Assembly: GCA_964429265.1 (NCBI GenBank)
Contig: CAYSBK010000083.1
Span: forward strand, 1 to 9,813
DNA: 9,813 nucleotides
Reading direction: 5' to 3'
Source of the DNA: CAYSBK01 sp964429265
GTDB taxonomy: Bacteria > Planctomycetota > Phycisphaerae > Sedimentisphaerales > Anaerobacaceae
Shown here: in pieces, positions 1 to 7,005 of the stretch
How positions within the stretch are numbered: the stretch's first letter is position 1
Layout: the number at the start of each line of letters is the position of its first letter
Notes under the pieces: model-generated
Databases searched by the model: none
Told to the model about the DNA's origin: nothing
What the model saw: only the letters and a program-made list of their open reading frames with translations
Made by a program: the position numbers and the translations under genes

Positions 1-2435
1 CCCAGGCGGAAGCGGCCCTCGTAGAACAACGGCACTTCGAAGCAGGCTAGTCCGTTGGAGTCGGTGATCGCCCAGCCCAGGCTTTCCCCCGAGGGAGCCG
101 GCCCTACATGGCGGACGGTAACACCGGACAAGGGGCTACCGTTAGGGTCCAGCACCTCCACAAAAACCGGCATCAGTGTGCCAAGTTCCACGACACCTAA
201 GTCAATGCTCTGACCTGCCGCCGCCCTTATACGGCGACTCGGTCCGACGAGCCAGCGTGTCGTGCCGGGGCTTCTTTGAACAACTTTCAAAAGCACCCGC
301 AGGCTGAGTTCTGCCGGCACTTGCAGTGCAAGAATCTCGTTTGGCTGATAGCGCCGCGGGTCGAGAACGTAAGGACGCCAGAGGTTGAACCGCTTGAACC
401 AGGTGGGCTGGTCGTGCCTATCGAAGATTATCAGCGGATACACCTCGCAATTCGCCCGCTCGGTGCGCGGCTCCAACAGAATTGTGGCAGCGGGGTAGAG
501 CGGCAAATCAGACACCTGCGGAGGGTTGCCTGCAGCTGATTCATAAAGAGCCCACCGCGTCAGCGCTGTGTAACCTTCAGCAAATACGACAAAAGGCTTT
601 GACCCGGGGAGGGGGCTTACGCGGAATTCGAATAGTCCGTGGCCGTCGGTCCGGAGCAGCTTGTCAAAATTGATGATTTTTCGCAGCCAGGCTGTGCACG
701 GATCATCGGCGGCCGTAATCGGCGGAAGAGCTTCGAGCATTTGCCATTGCCGGGGCGACAGCTTTGCCAACCCCCTGGGGTCATCGGTGCCGACCGCGAC
801 GAAGGCCCCGGCTATTGTCCGGCCGGTTATGCCGTTAATCACGTGCCCTTTCCAGGCAGCCGAATTGGACCGTTTCACGCGGAAGACCAGGTGCTGCGGG
901 CTTTCGGCGGTTACCTCAATAGGCTTGAAACGCAGGGTTTTTCGTCGCGGGTTGATGCGATACGTGCCCAGCGGCAGCTTCATGCCGTCCGCCAGCTCAG
1001 CAGGTCTGAGCTCAAGAACCGTCCGCCGGTCCCGTTCAATAACAACACGCAGTTGCTCCAGGATGCCGGGGTCCGTAATAGGACCGGTGTCGTCCTCAAA
1101 GCTGAACGTTCTGAAATACATTGGAAGCTTCTTGAGAACGATGGTCGCCTCCTTCGCGGCCCTTACTGCCCGACGACAAGGCACCAGGTCGAGTCCGTCA
1201 GGCGGGTGAACCAACAGCGAGTACCGCCAGCCCTCGCCAAAATGGGCGATGTCATGCGTTTGGCCGTCGGGCGGCAGGTAATACGAAAAGCGGCCTTGCT
1301 GGTCGGAAACAACTATGCGTTCGCCGAGGCGACCCGTACCCAATCGCGCACCGCCGGCTGCAACAAGAGCTTCGCAGCGAATCAGGGCCCCGGGCACCGG
1401 CTTGCCGGTTGTATCGACCACGACACCGCGAGCTGAAAACCTGTAGTCGTCACTTGCCTTGCTGACCACAGGCAGCCTGAAGGTGATGTCGGAATCGAAA
1501 AACTGCTGATGCTGAACCATCGCGGTGGCGTAATCGTCGTGCCGTACGATGAGCGCGCACTCGGTGACCCCAACCCCCAGCGGCGGCATTTTGAACCTTC
1601 CATCACCGTCGAGCACAACTTCCGCCAGAAGGACCTTGGTGGCATTGACGATATCCGAAAGGTACAACTCGACCTTAGCCCCTGCCAAGGGGTTGCCCAG
1701 CGCGTCAAGAAAGGTAACGGCCCGGCCGCCATGCAGGAACGGACTTCCTCTTTCCAGGTCAAGGGCAAGATCAGGTGTGTAACGATGTGCAAACACGCCA
1801 CCCGCAAACACCCTTTTTACGACGTCGTCCGTCTGGTCCGCACCGATAATCACGATAAAGTTACCGTGCTGGGCGCCGAGCTCTTCGCCGAGCGAAGCAA
1901 GGCGTAGTTTGTCGTCCACGAAGCGGACGGCTGCAGTTTCAAACGGGGCGGGCGGGGCACAATGTAGTAGGGCACCATAAACCCCACCGGCCTGCACGAT
2001 AGACTGGGTGAGTCTGGCCCAGCGCCGATACAGCCGAACCACGACTGCCCGACCGTCGAGGCTGTAGACGGAGCGCAGCATTGAGACCCGAATCTGCAGG
2101 GTATAGACACGGTTGATGTCGTTGGGGTATTTCGGACGACACGCAATCGTGGCCTGCCGCAGGATTTCAGAACCGCCCTTTTTCAGCACCGCAAAGCGCC
2201 CGAACGAACCGACCTCTACCTTAAATCGAGCAAAACCATCGCTGTTGGTCGTCTGCCTGGGCGCATCGGCAGGATCAGTATCGGACTCCAGCCAGGCAAC
2301 CACGGCCCCTTCAACACGTGCTCCCTGGTCGTCCACTACCCGCACGAAAACGGGAATCTCCGAGCGGCCCTGTGCAGCCGTCGGCATCAAGCTGACAACG
2401 CAGACAAGCAGCCACAACAGAAACCTGTTCTTCAT
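1..2435 (-). CDS. Exported multi-module protein with carboxypeptidase-regulatory-like repeats (3' end outside window)
   Basis: The reading frame is open for 811 codons from ATG at 2433-2435 to the left edge with no stop, so the C-terminus is missing. Residues 1-21 form a Sec signal peptide (MKNRFLLWLLVCVVSLMPTA), probably cut near TAA/QG. Beta-sandwich modules typical of the carboxypeptidase regulatory-like/transthyretin-like fold follow: about 25-118 (IPVFVRVVDDQGARVEG), 238-325 (FLDALGNPLAGAKVEL), 334-430 (GVVVDTTGKPVPGALI), 441-520 (FEDDTGPITDP), 528-625 (LSPRQW, RTDGHG) and from about 751 (MPVFVEVLDPNGSPLSGVTV). From about 238 on it is paralogous to the gene just upstream; residues about 120-235 have no clear counterpart there. 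By that alignment roughly 50 residues may be missing. It starts 16 nt after the upstream stop, with a modest AAAGGG ribosome site 8 nt before ATG, so cotranscription is likely. Function is unknown. An extracellular structural or binding role is inferred, as no catalytic motif was seen. Confidence 0.9.
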   Translation of the reverse strand, partial: MKNRFLLWLLVCVVSLMPTAAQGRSEIPVFVRVVDDQGARVEGAVVAWLESDTDPADAPRQTTNSDGFARFKVEVGSFGRFAVLKKGGSEILRQATIACRPKYPNDINRVYTLQIRVSMLRSVYSLDGRAVVVRLYRRWARLTQSIVQAGGVYGALLHCAPPAPFETAAVRFVDDKLRLASLGEELGAQHGNFIVIIGADQTDDVVKRVFAGGVFAHRYTPDLALDLERGSPFLHGGRAVTFLDALGNPLAGAKVELYLSDIVNATKVLLAEVVLDGDGRFKMPPLGVGVTECALIVRHDDYATAMVQHQQFFDSDITFRLPVVSKASDDYRFSARGVVVDTTGKPVPGALIRCEALVAAGGARLGTGRLGERIVVSDQQGRFSYYLPPDGQTHDIAHFGEGWRYSLLVHPPDGLDLVPCRRAVRAAKEATIVLKKLPMYFRTFSFEDDTGPITDPGILEQLRVVIERDRRTVLELRPAELADGMKLPLGTYRINPRRKTLRFKPIEVTAESPQHLVFRVKRSNSAAWKGHVINGITGRTIAGAFVAVGTDDPRGLAKLSPRQWQMLEALPPITAADDPCTAWLRKIINFDKLLRTDGHGLFEFRVSPLPGSKPFVVFAEGYTALTRWALYESAAGNPPQVSDLPLYPAATILLEPRTERANCEVYPLIIFDRHDQPTWFKRFNLWRPYVLDPRRYQPNEILALQVPAELSLRVLLKVVQRSPGTTRWLVGPSRRIRAAAGQSIDLGVVELGTLMPVFVEVLDPNGSPLSGVTVRHVGPAPSGESLGWAITDSNGLACFEVPLFYEGRFRL

Positions 2436-2451
2436 CGCAAAATCCCTTTCC

Positions 2452-4767
2452 CTATTTCCGCCATCCCGTTTTGTTGCCGAACAGACTCTGCATCATCTCG
2501 TCCGAGAGCTGCAGGGTATAGACGTTGTTTGCATCTTCCGGGCCGATCGTTTCATACTCCAGGTGTTCCTGGAGATACCCCTGCTCTTTGGTGCCCGCGG
2601 TAACGATGAAAGACGCGCGGTACTCGGGCGGCACGTGAAACTCGGCAAGGCCTTCTGCGTTTGTCAGCGGCCATTCGGGGCGGAAACAGTGGGTGTGCTC
2701 CTTGTAGACTCTGCCGTGCCGGACAGTGATGCCTGGAACAGGGTTACCCGCCGAATCCACAACGCGAACGTAAATCGGTATGCTCTTTCCCAGGTCGATT
2801 TGGCCCAGGTCAACGACCTGGCCCTTGCCTGCGCGGATGACAGGGGTGATCACCGGCGCCACGCAAGGCTTGGGCCCCATATTCTCGAACCATAGTTCCA
2901 GGGCCACGTCCGCCGGGGTGTATATCGTGTACGGCCGGTTACATTTCAGATCGCGCTGCCGCGGAACATAAACCTTCACATCCCCTTCATACATATACCT
3001 GACAAAATCATCGACCCAGCCGACAGTCTGGGGCGGATGCATGTTCCAAGTCATATCCGGCGAGCAATATCCGGGCCGGTCCCAGACCAGCTCAAATTTG
3101 ACCTTCGCGGCCGCGAGCAGCCTCGCAACGCCAAGGTCGATGAGCTGATTCGGGTCGTCAGCCGGCTGGTACAGGCGATAATAAATGGGTACGCAGCCCC
3201 GCTTCAATACGTAGAGGCGACGCCTTTTTTGCATGGGCACAGCGATCCGAAAAACGCCGTGCGAATCGGTGCGGGTGATTTGGTCGAAATCGCACAGCTT
3301 CCGCAGCGGTTCCAGGGCGGGGGCGTCGGCCGAGACATCTGTGCCGATTCTTTCCAGGCTGCGCCACTGGCGGTCGGAGAGCATAGCGGCGGCAAAGTTG
3401 GGCTTGAACCCGCCTCCGTGAAGAACAAACGCTCCTTCGACCGGTCGGTCGGTAAAACCATACACGGCCCTGCCGGTATAAACCAAAGTTCCGGTTTTCG
3501 GTCGCCACGGTCTGAAGATCACCTCGGTGGGGCTGTCGGAGGTAATCTCGATCGGCTGAAAACTGATGCCTTGGGCAGAGGCGCGATAGCGGCCGTTCGG
3601 CGTGGTCGCCCCATCTTTTATGTCGGCATACCTGAGACTTACCCCCCCGTCACCCGGCACACTAATACCCAAGCTGAGCTTCTTGAGCACGTTCGGGTCA
3701 GTGATCGGGCCGTTGGCGTCTTCGAATGCGAACGTGTGGAAGTTGTATTGCGGGCGGGGCAGTTTGACCACCGTGTACCTGCCGGAGGTAAGCTTCCGCC
3801 AGTAGCGGACGCGAAGAGGCTGCGGCGGTGGAGTGAAATATACTTGATATTCCGAGCGCGGCGGGATTGTGAAGACGGGCTTGCGTGCGAGCGCAACCGG
3901 CATATGCATTCTGAATGTCCCGTCGTCGTCGGTGAGCACCGATATGGGCGGGCCCGCCCTCTCAAGGCTACCGAAAAACTCTTGGCCAAATGTCGCCGCG
4001 ACAACGCAGCCACAAGAAAGCTCAATCCCCGGCATCGGCTCGTTAGCGTCATCAACCACGACTCCGTATATGCTGCCGGCCACTTCGTCGGAGTCGGCCC
4101 GCACCAGCGGCACATCGACCCTCGGCCAGGACCGGTTGCATTTCAGCGGCGCGATGCCGTAGCGCCGGTCGCGAAGTACGAAGGACGGTTCATAATAATC
4201 GAAATAAGCGCGGTATTTTTTCTGGTCTATCACGAGCAGGCCGTTCGGGTCGGTCTCCAGGACGCACAGAGGTTTCTTACGGCCGGGGCCTTTGCCGTGA
4301 AAGACCTCGACCGTCGCACCGGCTATCGGCTTGCAAACCGCGTCAACAAACAGAAATGCAAGCTGATGAGCAAACATCCCGTGCATACAGCTATGACGAA
4401 ATGGAACTCCTGACCACTGGTCATCAGGCCAGTCGTTCAGCAGCAGGTGGTAAACCAACTGCACCCGCAGCTTTGGGTCGTTGCGGATTCGCTCGACCGC
4501 GGCAGGCGAATAGGACGTAAGCAAGTGCAGCGCCGCCAGCGAATCGTCGTGGAGGAAATGGCCCACCAGTTCGTTGAACAGCACATCGAGTTCCGGGTCG
4601 TTCGGGTCAATGTGCCGCATCCGCTTCACAAGCGCCCGGTACTGTTGCGACTGAAGTGCCCCGCCCAACGGCAACTGCCACCAATCGGCGTACGATGCGG
4701 CGCAGACACCAAGCAACAGGGCTGCTGCAGCCGCCAGGAACACGCACCTGACAGGTATGCCTTTCAT
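2452..4767 (-). CDS. Exported 771-aa multi-module protein, paralogue of its downstream neighbour
   Basis: ATG at 4765-4767, TAG at 2452-2454. Residues 1-27 are a Sec signal peptide with likely cleavage at SYA/DW. Residues about 35-125 look helical (EL, LL and RI-rich segments) and match nothing I recognise. A chain of predicted beta-sandwich modules follows: 135-222 (FVDAVCKPIAGATVEV), 232-337 (GVVVDDANEPMPGIEL), 343-425 (FEDANGPITDP), 428-540 (LSDRQW at 463-468, RTDSHG at 499-504), about 545-655, and 661-755 (IPIYVRVVDSAGNPVPGITV, ending VYTLQL). The 'D..G.P..G..V' pattern is the hallmark of carboxypeptidase-regulatory-like (transthyretin-like) domains, which usually stabilise or bind rather than catalyse. 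The mature part contains twelve cysteines. It is first in a two-gene unit driven by the strong promoter at 4801-4828, with GGAAG at 4774-4778 as a plausible ribosome site. Exact function is unknown; a surface or periplasmic structural/binding protein is the best inference. Confidence 0.93.
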   Translation of the reverse strand: MKGIPVRCVFLAAAAALLLGVCAASYADWWQLPLGGALQSQQYRALVKRMRHIDPNDPELDVLFNELVGHFLHDDSLAALHLLTSYSPAAVERIRNDPKLRVQLVYHLLLNDWPDDQWSGVPFRHSCMHGMFAHQLAFLFVDAVCKPIAGATVEVFHGKGPGRKKPLCVLETDPNGLLVIDQKKYRAYFDYYEPSFVLRDRRYGIAPLKCNRSWPRVDVPLVRADSDEVAGSIYGVVVDDANEPMPGIELSCGCVVAATFGQEFFGSLERAGPPISVLTDDDGTFRMHMPVALARKPVFTIPPRSEYQVYFTPPPQPLRVRYWRKLTSGRYTVVKLPRPQYNFHTFAFEDANGPITDPNVLKKLSLGISVPGDGGVSLRYADIKDGATTPNGRYRASAQGISFQPIEITSDSPTEVIFRPWRPKTGTLVYTGRAVYGFTDRPVEGAFVLHGGGFKPNFAAAMLSDRQWRSLERIGTDVSADAPALEPLRKLCDFDQITRTDSHGVFRIAVPMQKRRRLYVLKRGCVPIYYRLYQPADDPNQLIDLGVARLLAAAKVKFELVWDRPGYCSPDMTWNMHPPQTVGWVDDFVRYMYEGDVKVYVPRQRDLKCNRPYTIYTPADVALELWFENMGPKPCVAPVITPVIRAGKGQVVDLGQIDLGKSIPIYVRVVDSAGNPVPGITVRHGRVYKEHTHCFRPEWPLTNAEGLAEFHVPPEYRASFIVTAGTKEQGYLQEHLEYETIGPEDANNVYTLQLSDEMMQSLFGNKTGWRK

Positions 4768-4800
4768 AATCCGCTTCCGGTATATGCCGACCTGCAGCGC

Positions 4801-4828
4801 ATTATATCCGCCAATGCGACAATGTCAA
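4801..4828 (-). promoter_or_regulatory. Perfect-consensus sigma70-type promoter for the leftward operon
   Basis: Read on the minus strand, TTGACA (4823-4828) is followed by a 16-nt spacer and TATAAT (4801-4806). Both hexamers match the bacterial housekeeping consensus exactly. The predicted transcription start near 4794 gives a leader of about 27 nt before the ATG at 4767, which suits the 771-aa gene. Two perfect hexamers at near-ideal spacing, positioned just before a real gene, are unlikely by chance in GC-rich DNA. Activity itself is inferred. Confidence 0.78.
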
Positions 4829-4873
4829 GCCCCATTGCCGGTTTTTACGGCGATTTTACAAATCCGCGTCTGA

Positions 4874-4906
4874 CGGGCCGCCGGTGCAGCTTGCCGGGCC
4901 GCCGGT
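4874..4906 (+). repeat. 12-bp direct repeat, copies 21 bp apart
   Basis: CGGGCCGCCGGT occurs at 4874-4885 and again at 4895-4906, start to start 21 bp, about two helical turns. The spacing would put both copies on the same face of the DNA, as expected for paired operator half-sites, but the sequence is simple and GC-rich, so chance is possible. It lies between the two divergent promoters. Confidence 0.5.
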
Positions 4907-4918
4907 CGGAGCCGGCGG
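4899..4918. repeat. Perfect inverted repeat, 7-bp arms
   Basis: CCGCCGG (4899-4905) and its exact reverse complement CCGGCGG (4912-4918) flank a 6-nt loop. The left arm lies inside the second copy of the direct repeat. No T-run follows on the plus strand, so it is not a standard terminator. An operator or a structured DNA/RNA element is possible. Confidence 0.5.
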
Positions 4919-4964
4919 GATCGGATTTCCCCCGCAATCCGCAACAAGCGAACAGGATTCCAAT

Positions 4965-4981
4965 GGCACAGAGCCTGTGCC
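4965..4981. repeat. Perfect inverted repeat, 7-bp arms, 3-nt loop
   Basis: GGCACAG (4965-4971), loop AGC, then CTGTGCC (4975-4981). This odd-length dyad is the shape of a small dimeric-regulator site as well as of a tight hairpin. No T-run follows. It sits in the middle of the divergent region. Confidence 0.5.
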
Positions 4982-5023
4982 GGCCCGCCGAGCGGTACCG
5001 GCCGTATCGAGTTGGAGAACGCG

Positions 5024-5116
5024 ATGGCTGGAAGCAAAAAGGATGCTTCAGAGCAAGAACATCTTGACCGTTCGGGCGGATTCTTGTCAAATTGCCGCGA
5101 TGAAAAAAAGCAATAA
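5024..5116 (+). CDS. Possible 30-codon upstream small ORF
   Basis: ATG at 5024-5026 is preceded by GGAG (5014-5017) with 6 nt spacing. The frame runs 30 codons, beginning MAGSKKDASEQEH, to TAA at 5114-5116. Its stop overlaps the ribosome site of the next gene (AAGGAGG, 5115-5121), a layout compatible with translational coupling. The product is charged and hydrophilic with no recognised motif. If the 5064-5092 promoter is the real start of transcription, this frame would not be on the message. A chance ORF remains the more likely reading. Confidence 0.2.
   Translation: MAGSKKDASEQEHLDRSGGFLSNCRDEKKQ
5064..5092 (+). promoter_or_regulatory. Candidate promoter for the Tat-exported enzyme gene
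   Basis: TTGACC (5064-5069, five of six consensus bases), a 17-nt spacer, then TCAAAT (5087-5092, four of six). The predicted start near 5099 gives a leader of about 28 nt before the ATG at 5127. Spacing is ideal but the -10 box is weak, so this is only a candidate. Confidence 0.4.
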
Positions 5117-5121
5117 GGAGG
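5115..5121 (+). promoter_or_regulatory. Strong ribosome-binding site that fixes the start at 5127
   Basis: AAGGAGG lies 5 nt before ATG 5127. The in-frame upstream ATG at 5100 has no comparable site, and the frame further upstream runs through the intergenic repeats. The twin-arginine motif begins eight residues after the 5127 start, as expected for a true N-terminus. Confidence 0.85.
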
Positions 5122-5126
5122 CCGCT

Positions 5127-6953
5127 ATGAAGCGACAGGAACTCGACCGACGTGACTTTCTGAAAACTACAGCCGCCGGTGCCATCCTGGGGATGTCCTC
5201 GGCGGTAACCTGCCGTGCAAGCCGGCAAGACAAAAAGGCGCACCAAACCGGCAAGAAAGAAATCGGTAATACCCCGCCGGGCACGATCATCATCTCGGAT
5301 ATGTCGAAATGTAAGCCTGCAAGAAACCTCGCCGCCGGCTTTGAAAAAGACCGCTGGCAGTTGATACCCTATGAAACCACCAACGGCATCAAGGGAGTTA
5401 TGGTCTCTGCCAGGCCCGACCACCGTTGCGGCCAGTTGACCCTTCCTCTCAACGCGCGTGGGCTTTACAAGATCTATCTCGGCACGCATTTCACCAAGTC
5501 ACACTACCGCGGCAATTCCAGTTACGGCCAGCTCGAGGTAAAGCTGACCCGCGACCGCGGGTTTCGCAGGGTCGGGCCGGAACACGAAACGGTCGATGAA
5601 GACGGCACAACCAAGTTCGGAGACGACGACCCGAGTATCCACAAAGTAATAACCGAGGCGTACTGGAAGACCGCGGATCTCACCGGCCAGTCCCTTATCT
5701 TCCGCCAAATGCCGTATCCGTACAACCGGCCCGAACACGCAAGAATAGCGAACCTGTCCTACGTGAGACTCGAACCGTTGAGCGAGCAGGAAAAACGGCT
5801 TTGGCAGCAGTTCCAACCCCGCCGCGAAACCCGCAAACTTGCCCTGATATTCTGCACCGGCCAGTACACCGGCCACACCAGAGGAACATACACCTTTCAT
5901 CCGACCTCGAAGCAATGGTTCAAGGACGAGTTCGAACCCTTTGCCGACACGGACATCAAAATCCTCATCTTCGAGGCGCTCAGGGGTAACTACTGCCTCT
6001 TCAAGACCAAGATCGGCGACGTCGGCACCAGGGACAACAAGTGGCACGACGACTGGGTGGACCCCCTGGCCGAATTCACAAAGCTGGCCCACGACAACGG
6101 TATGAAGATTTTTGCGAGCAAGCGTTTCATCGGCGTGCAGTATCCGATGAACGTCGCACCGATCGCCTGGGCCCGTCATTACCGCAAGCACCCGGAATGG
6201 TCGAAACTCAATCGCCACGGCGTGCCGCTTACCAACTGGAGCCTGGCATACCCCCAGGCTCGCAAATACTGGCTGAGCCTTTTGAGAGAAACCCTTGAAT
6301 ACGGGATCGACGGCATTCAGCTCCACCTCAATCGCAGCGAACCTTACGTGTTTTACGAAGAGCCGGTCGTCAACTCCTTCAAGGAAAAATACGGCGAGGA
6401 CCCGCGAAAACTGCCCGTCGATGACCCGCGCTGGATCGCTCACTCGGCCGGCTACGTCACGCAGTTCATTCGCCAGGTCCGGCAATTGGTCGATGAAAAA
6501 CCCGGCCGGGAACTGGGTGTAACAATATCCGGCAGAAAGAACGGTGACCCCGCACACTACGAGGAAAATCATTGCGACGTTGAAACCTGGCTCAAGGAAC
6601 GCCTGGTCGATTACATTATGCCGACGCCGTACCTGCACCCGTCCCTTCTGAAAAAGTGGCGCAAAATCGGGGGCGATAACGTGCACATCTGGCCCGACCT
6701 TATGCCGAGGGCACAATCGGCCGCAAGCTACGCGAGGCTGGCAAAGAAATACTACCAGGCCGGCGCCGACGGGCTTTGCTTGTGGGACGGCGAACGGCGA
6801 ACCGCCAGAATCACCGAATGGGCCGCCGTCCAGAGACTGGGACACGTCGAACAACTCGATAAAATCATCAAAGAAGGCCCGTCTTATTACAGGGCCGTCG
6901 ACCTTAAGTACCTCGGCGGCTTCGACGTCAAATGGTCCTTCAAGGACGGTTGA
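5127..6953 (+). CDS. Tat-exported glycosyl-hydrolase-like TIM-barrel protein, 608 aa
   Basis: The N-terminus (DRRDFLKTTAAGAILGMSS) is a twin-arginine signal, implying export in folded form. C29 follows the hydrophobic stretch but the preceding AVT is a poor lipobox. Residues about 45-225 look like a beta-rich accessory domain (LYKIYLGTH at 113-121). From about 240 the chain resembles TIM-barrel family-10-like glycosyl hydrolases (GHL10 type): KLAHDNGMKIFAS (319-331), a HPEW motif, YGIDGIQLHLNR (392-403), GVTISGR (464-470), VDYIMPTPY (494-502) and GADGLCLWDGER (546-557). Such enzymes act on polysaccharides, but the substrate cannot be read from sequence and the catalytic acids are not assigned. 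H400 follows the GIDGIQL strand at a place where I recall an acidic residue in relatives. It is transcribed alone, divergent from the modular pair and convergent with the LamG unit. Confidence 0.88.
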   Translation: MKRQELDRRDFLKTTAAGAILGMSSAVTCRASRQDKKAHQTGKKEIGNTPPGTIIISDMSKCKPARNLAAGFEKDRWQLIPYETTNGIKGVMVSARPDHRCGQLTLPLNARGLYKIYLGTHFTKSHYRGNSSYGQLEVKLTRDRGFRRVGPEHETVDEDGTTKFGDDDPSIHKVITEAYWKTADLTGQSLIFRQMPYPYNRPEHARIANLSYVRLEPLSEQEKRLWQQFQPRRETRKLALIFCTGQYTGHTRGTYTFHPTSKQWFKDEFEPFADTDIKILIFEALRGNYCLFKTKIGDVGTRDNKWHDDWVDPLAEFTKLAHDNGMKIFASKRFIGVQYPMNVAPIAWARHYRKHPEWSKLNRHGVPLTNWSLAYPQARKYWLSLLRETLEYGIDGIQLHLNRSEPYVFYEEPVVNSFKEKYGEDPRKLPVDDPRWIAHSAGYVTQFIRQVRQLVDEKPGRELGVTISGRKNGDPAHYEENHCDVETWLKERLVDYIMPTPYLHPSLLKKWRKIGGDNVHIWPDLMPRAQSAASYARLAKKYYQAGADGLCLWDGERRTARITEWAAVQRLGHVEQLDKIIKEGPSYYRAVDLKYLGGFDVKWSFKDG

Positions 6954-7005
6954 GCATAGGCCGCCTGCGGTGTTTTGACGAGCCGGTGCGCTTTGTGGTC
7001 GCCTT

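Larger units (their letters stand above)
4768..5126. other. Divergent intergenic regulatory region
   Basis: This 359-bp stretch separates the leftward pair of exported proteins from the rightward Tat-exported enzyme. It holds the leftward promoter (4801-4828), a possible rightward promoter (5064-5092), a 12-bp direct repeat, two perfect hairpins and a possible 30-codon reading frame. These are listed separately. No longer convincing gene is present on either strand. Confidence 0.8.

Noticed and set aside
639..1436. 265-codon open frame on the plus strand
   Set aside because: It is antisense to the left-edge paralogue, whose frame is open for all 811 codons and matches its neighbour module by module.
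3037..4413. 458-codon open frame on the plus strand
   Set aside because: It lies wholly antisense to the 771-aa exported protein gene, which has a signal peptide, a promoter and a paralogue. The product is low in recognisable motifs and looks like a codon-bias shadow in GC-rich DNA.
4834..4858. Small hairpin TTGCCG...CGGCGA followed by TTTT on the plus strand
   Set aside because: It resembles a terminator, but no plus-strand gene lies upstream, the stem has a G-T pair, and it sits just behind the leftward promoter.
4884..5126. Upstream extension of the Tat-exported enzyme frame
   Set aside because: The frame is open but lacks a ribosome site, runs through the repeats and a promoter candidate, and would bury the Tat signal about 90 residues inside the protein.
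5499..6854. 451-codon open frame on the minus strand
   Set aside because: It is fully antisense to the Tat-exported barrel gene. No ribosome site or known motif was seen; the sense gene is clearly the real one.
6954..7005. Possible bidirectional terminator between convergent genes (CCGCCTGCGG at 6961-6970 followed by TGTTTT)
   Set aside because: The stem is at most 4 bp with a 2-nt loop and the T-run is short, so it is too weak to call as a terminator.
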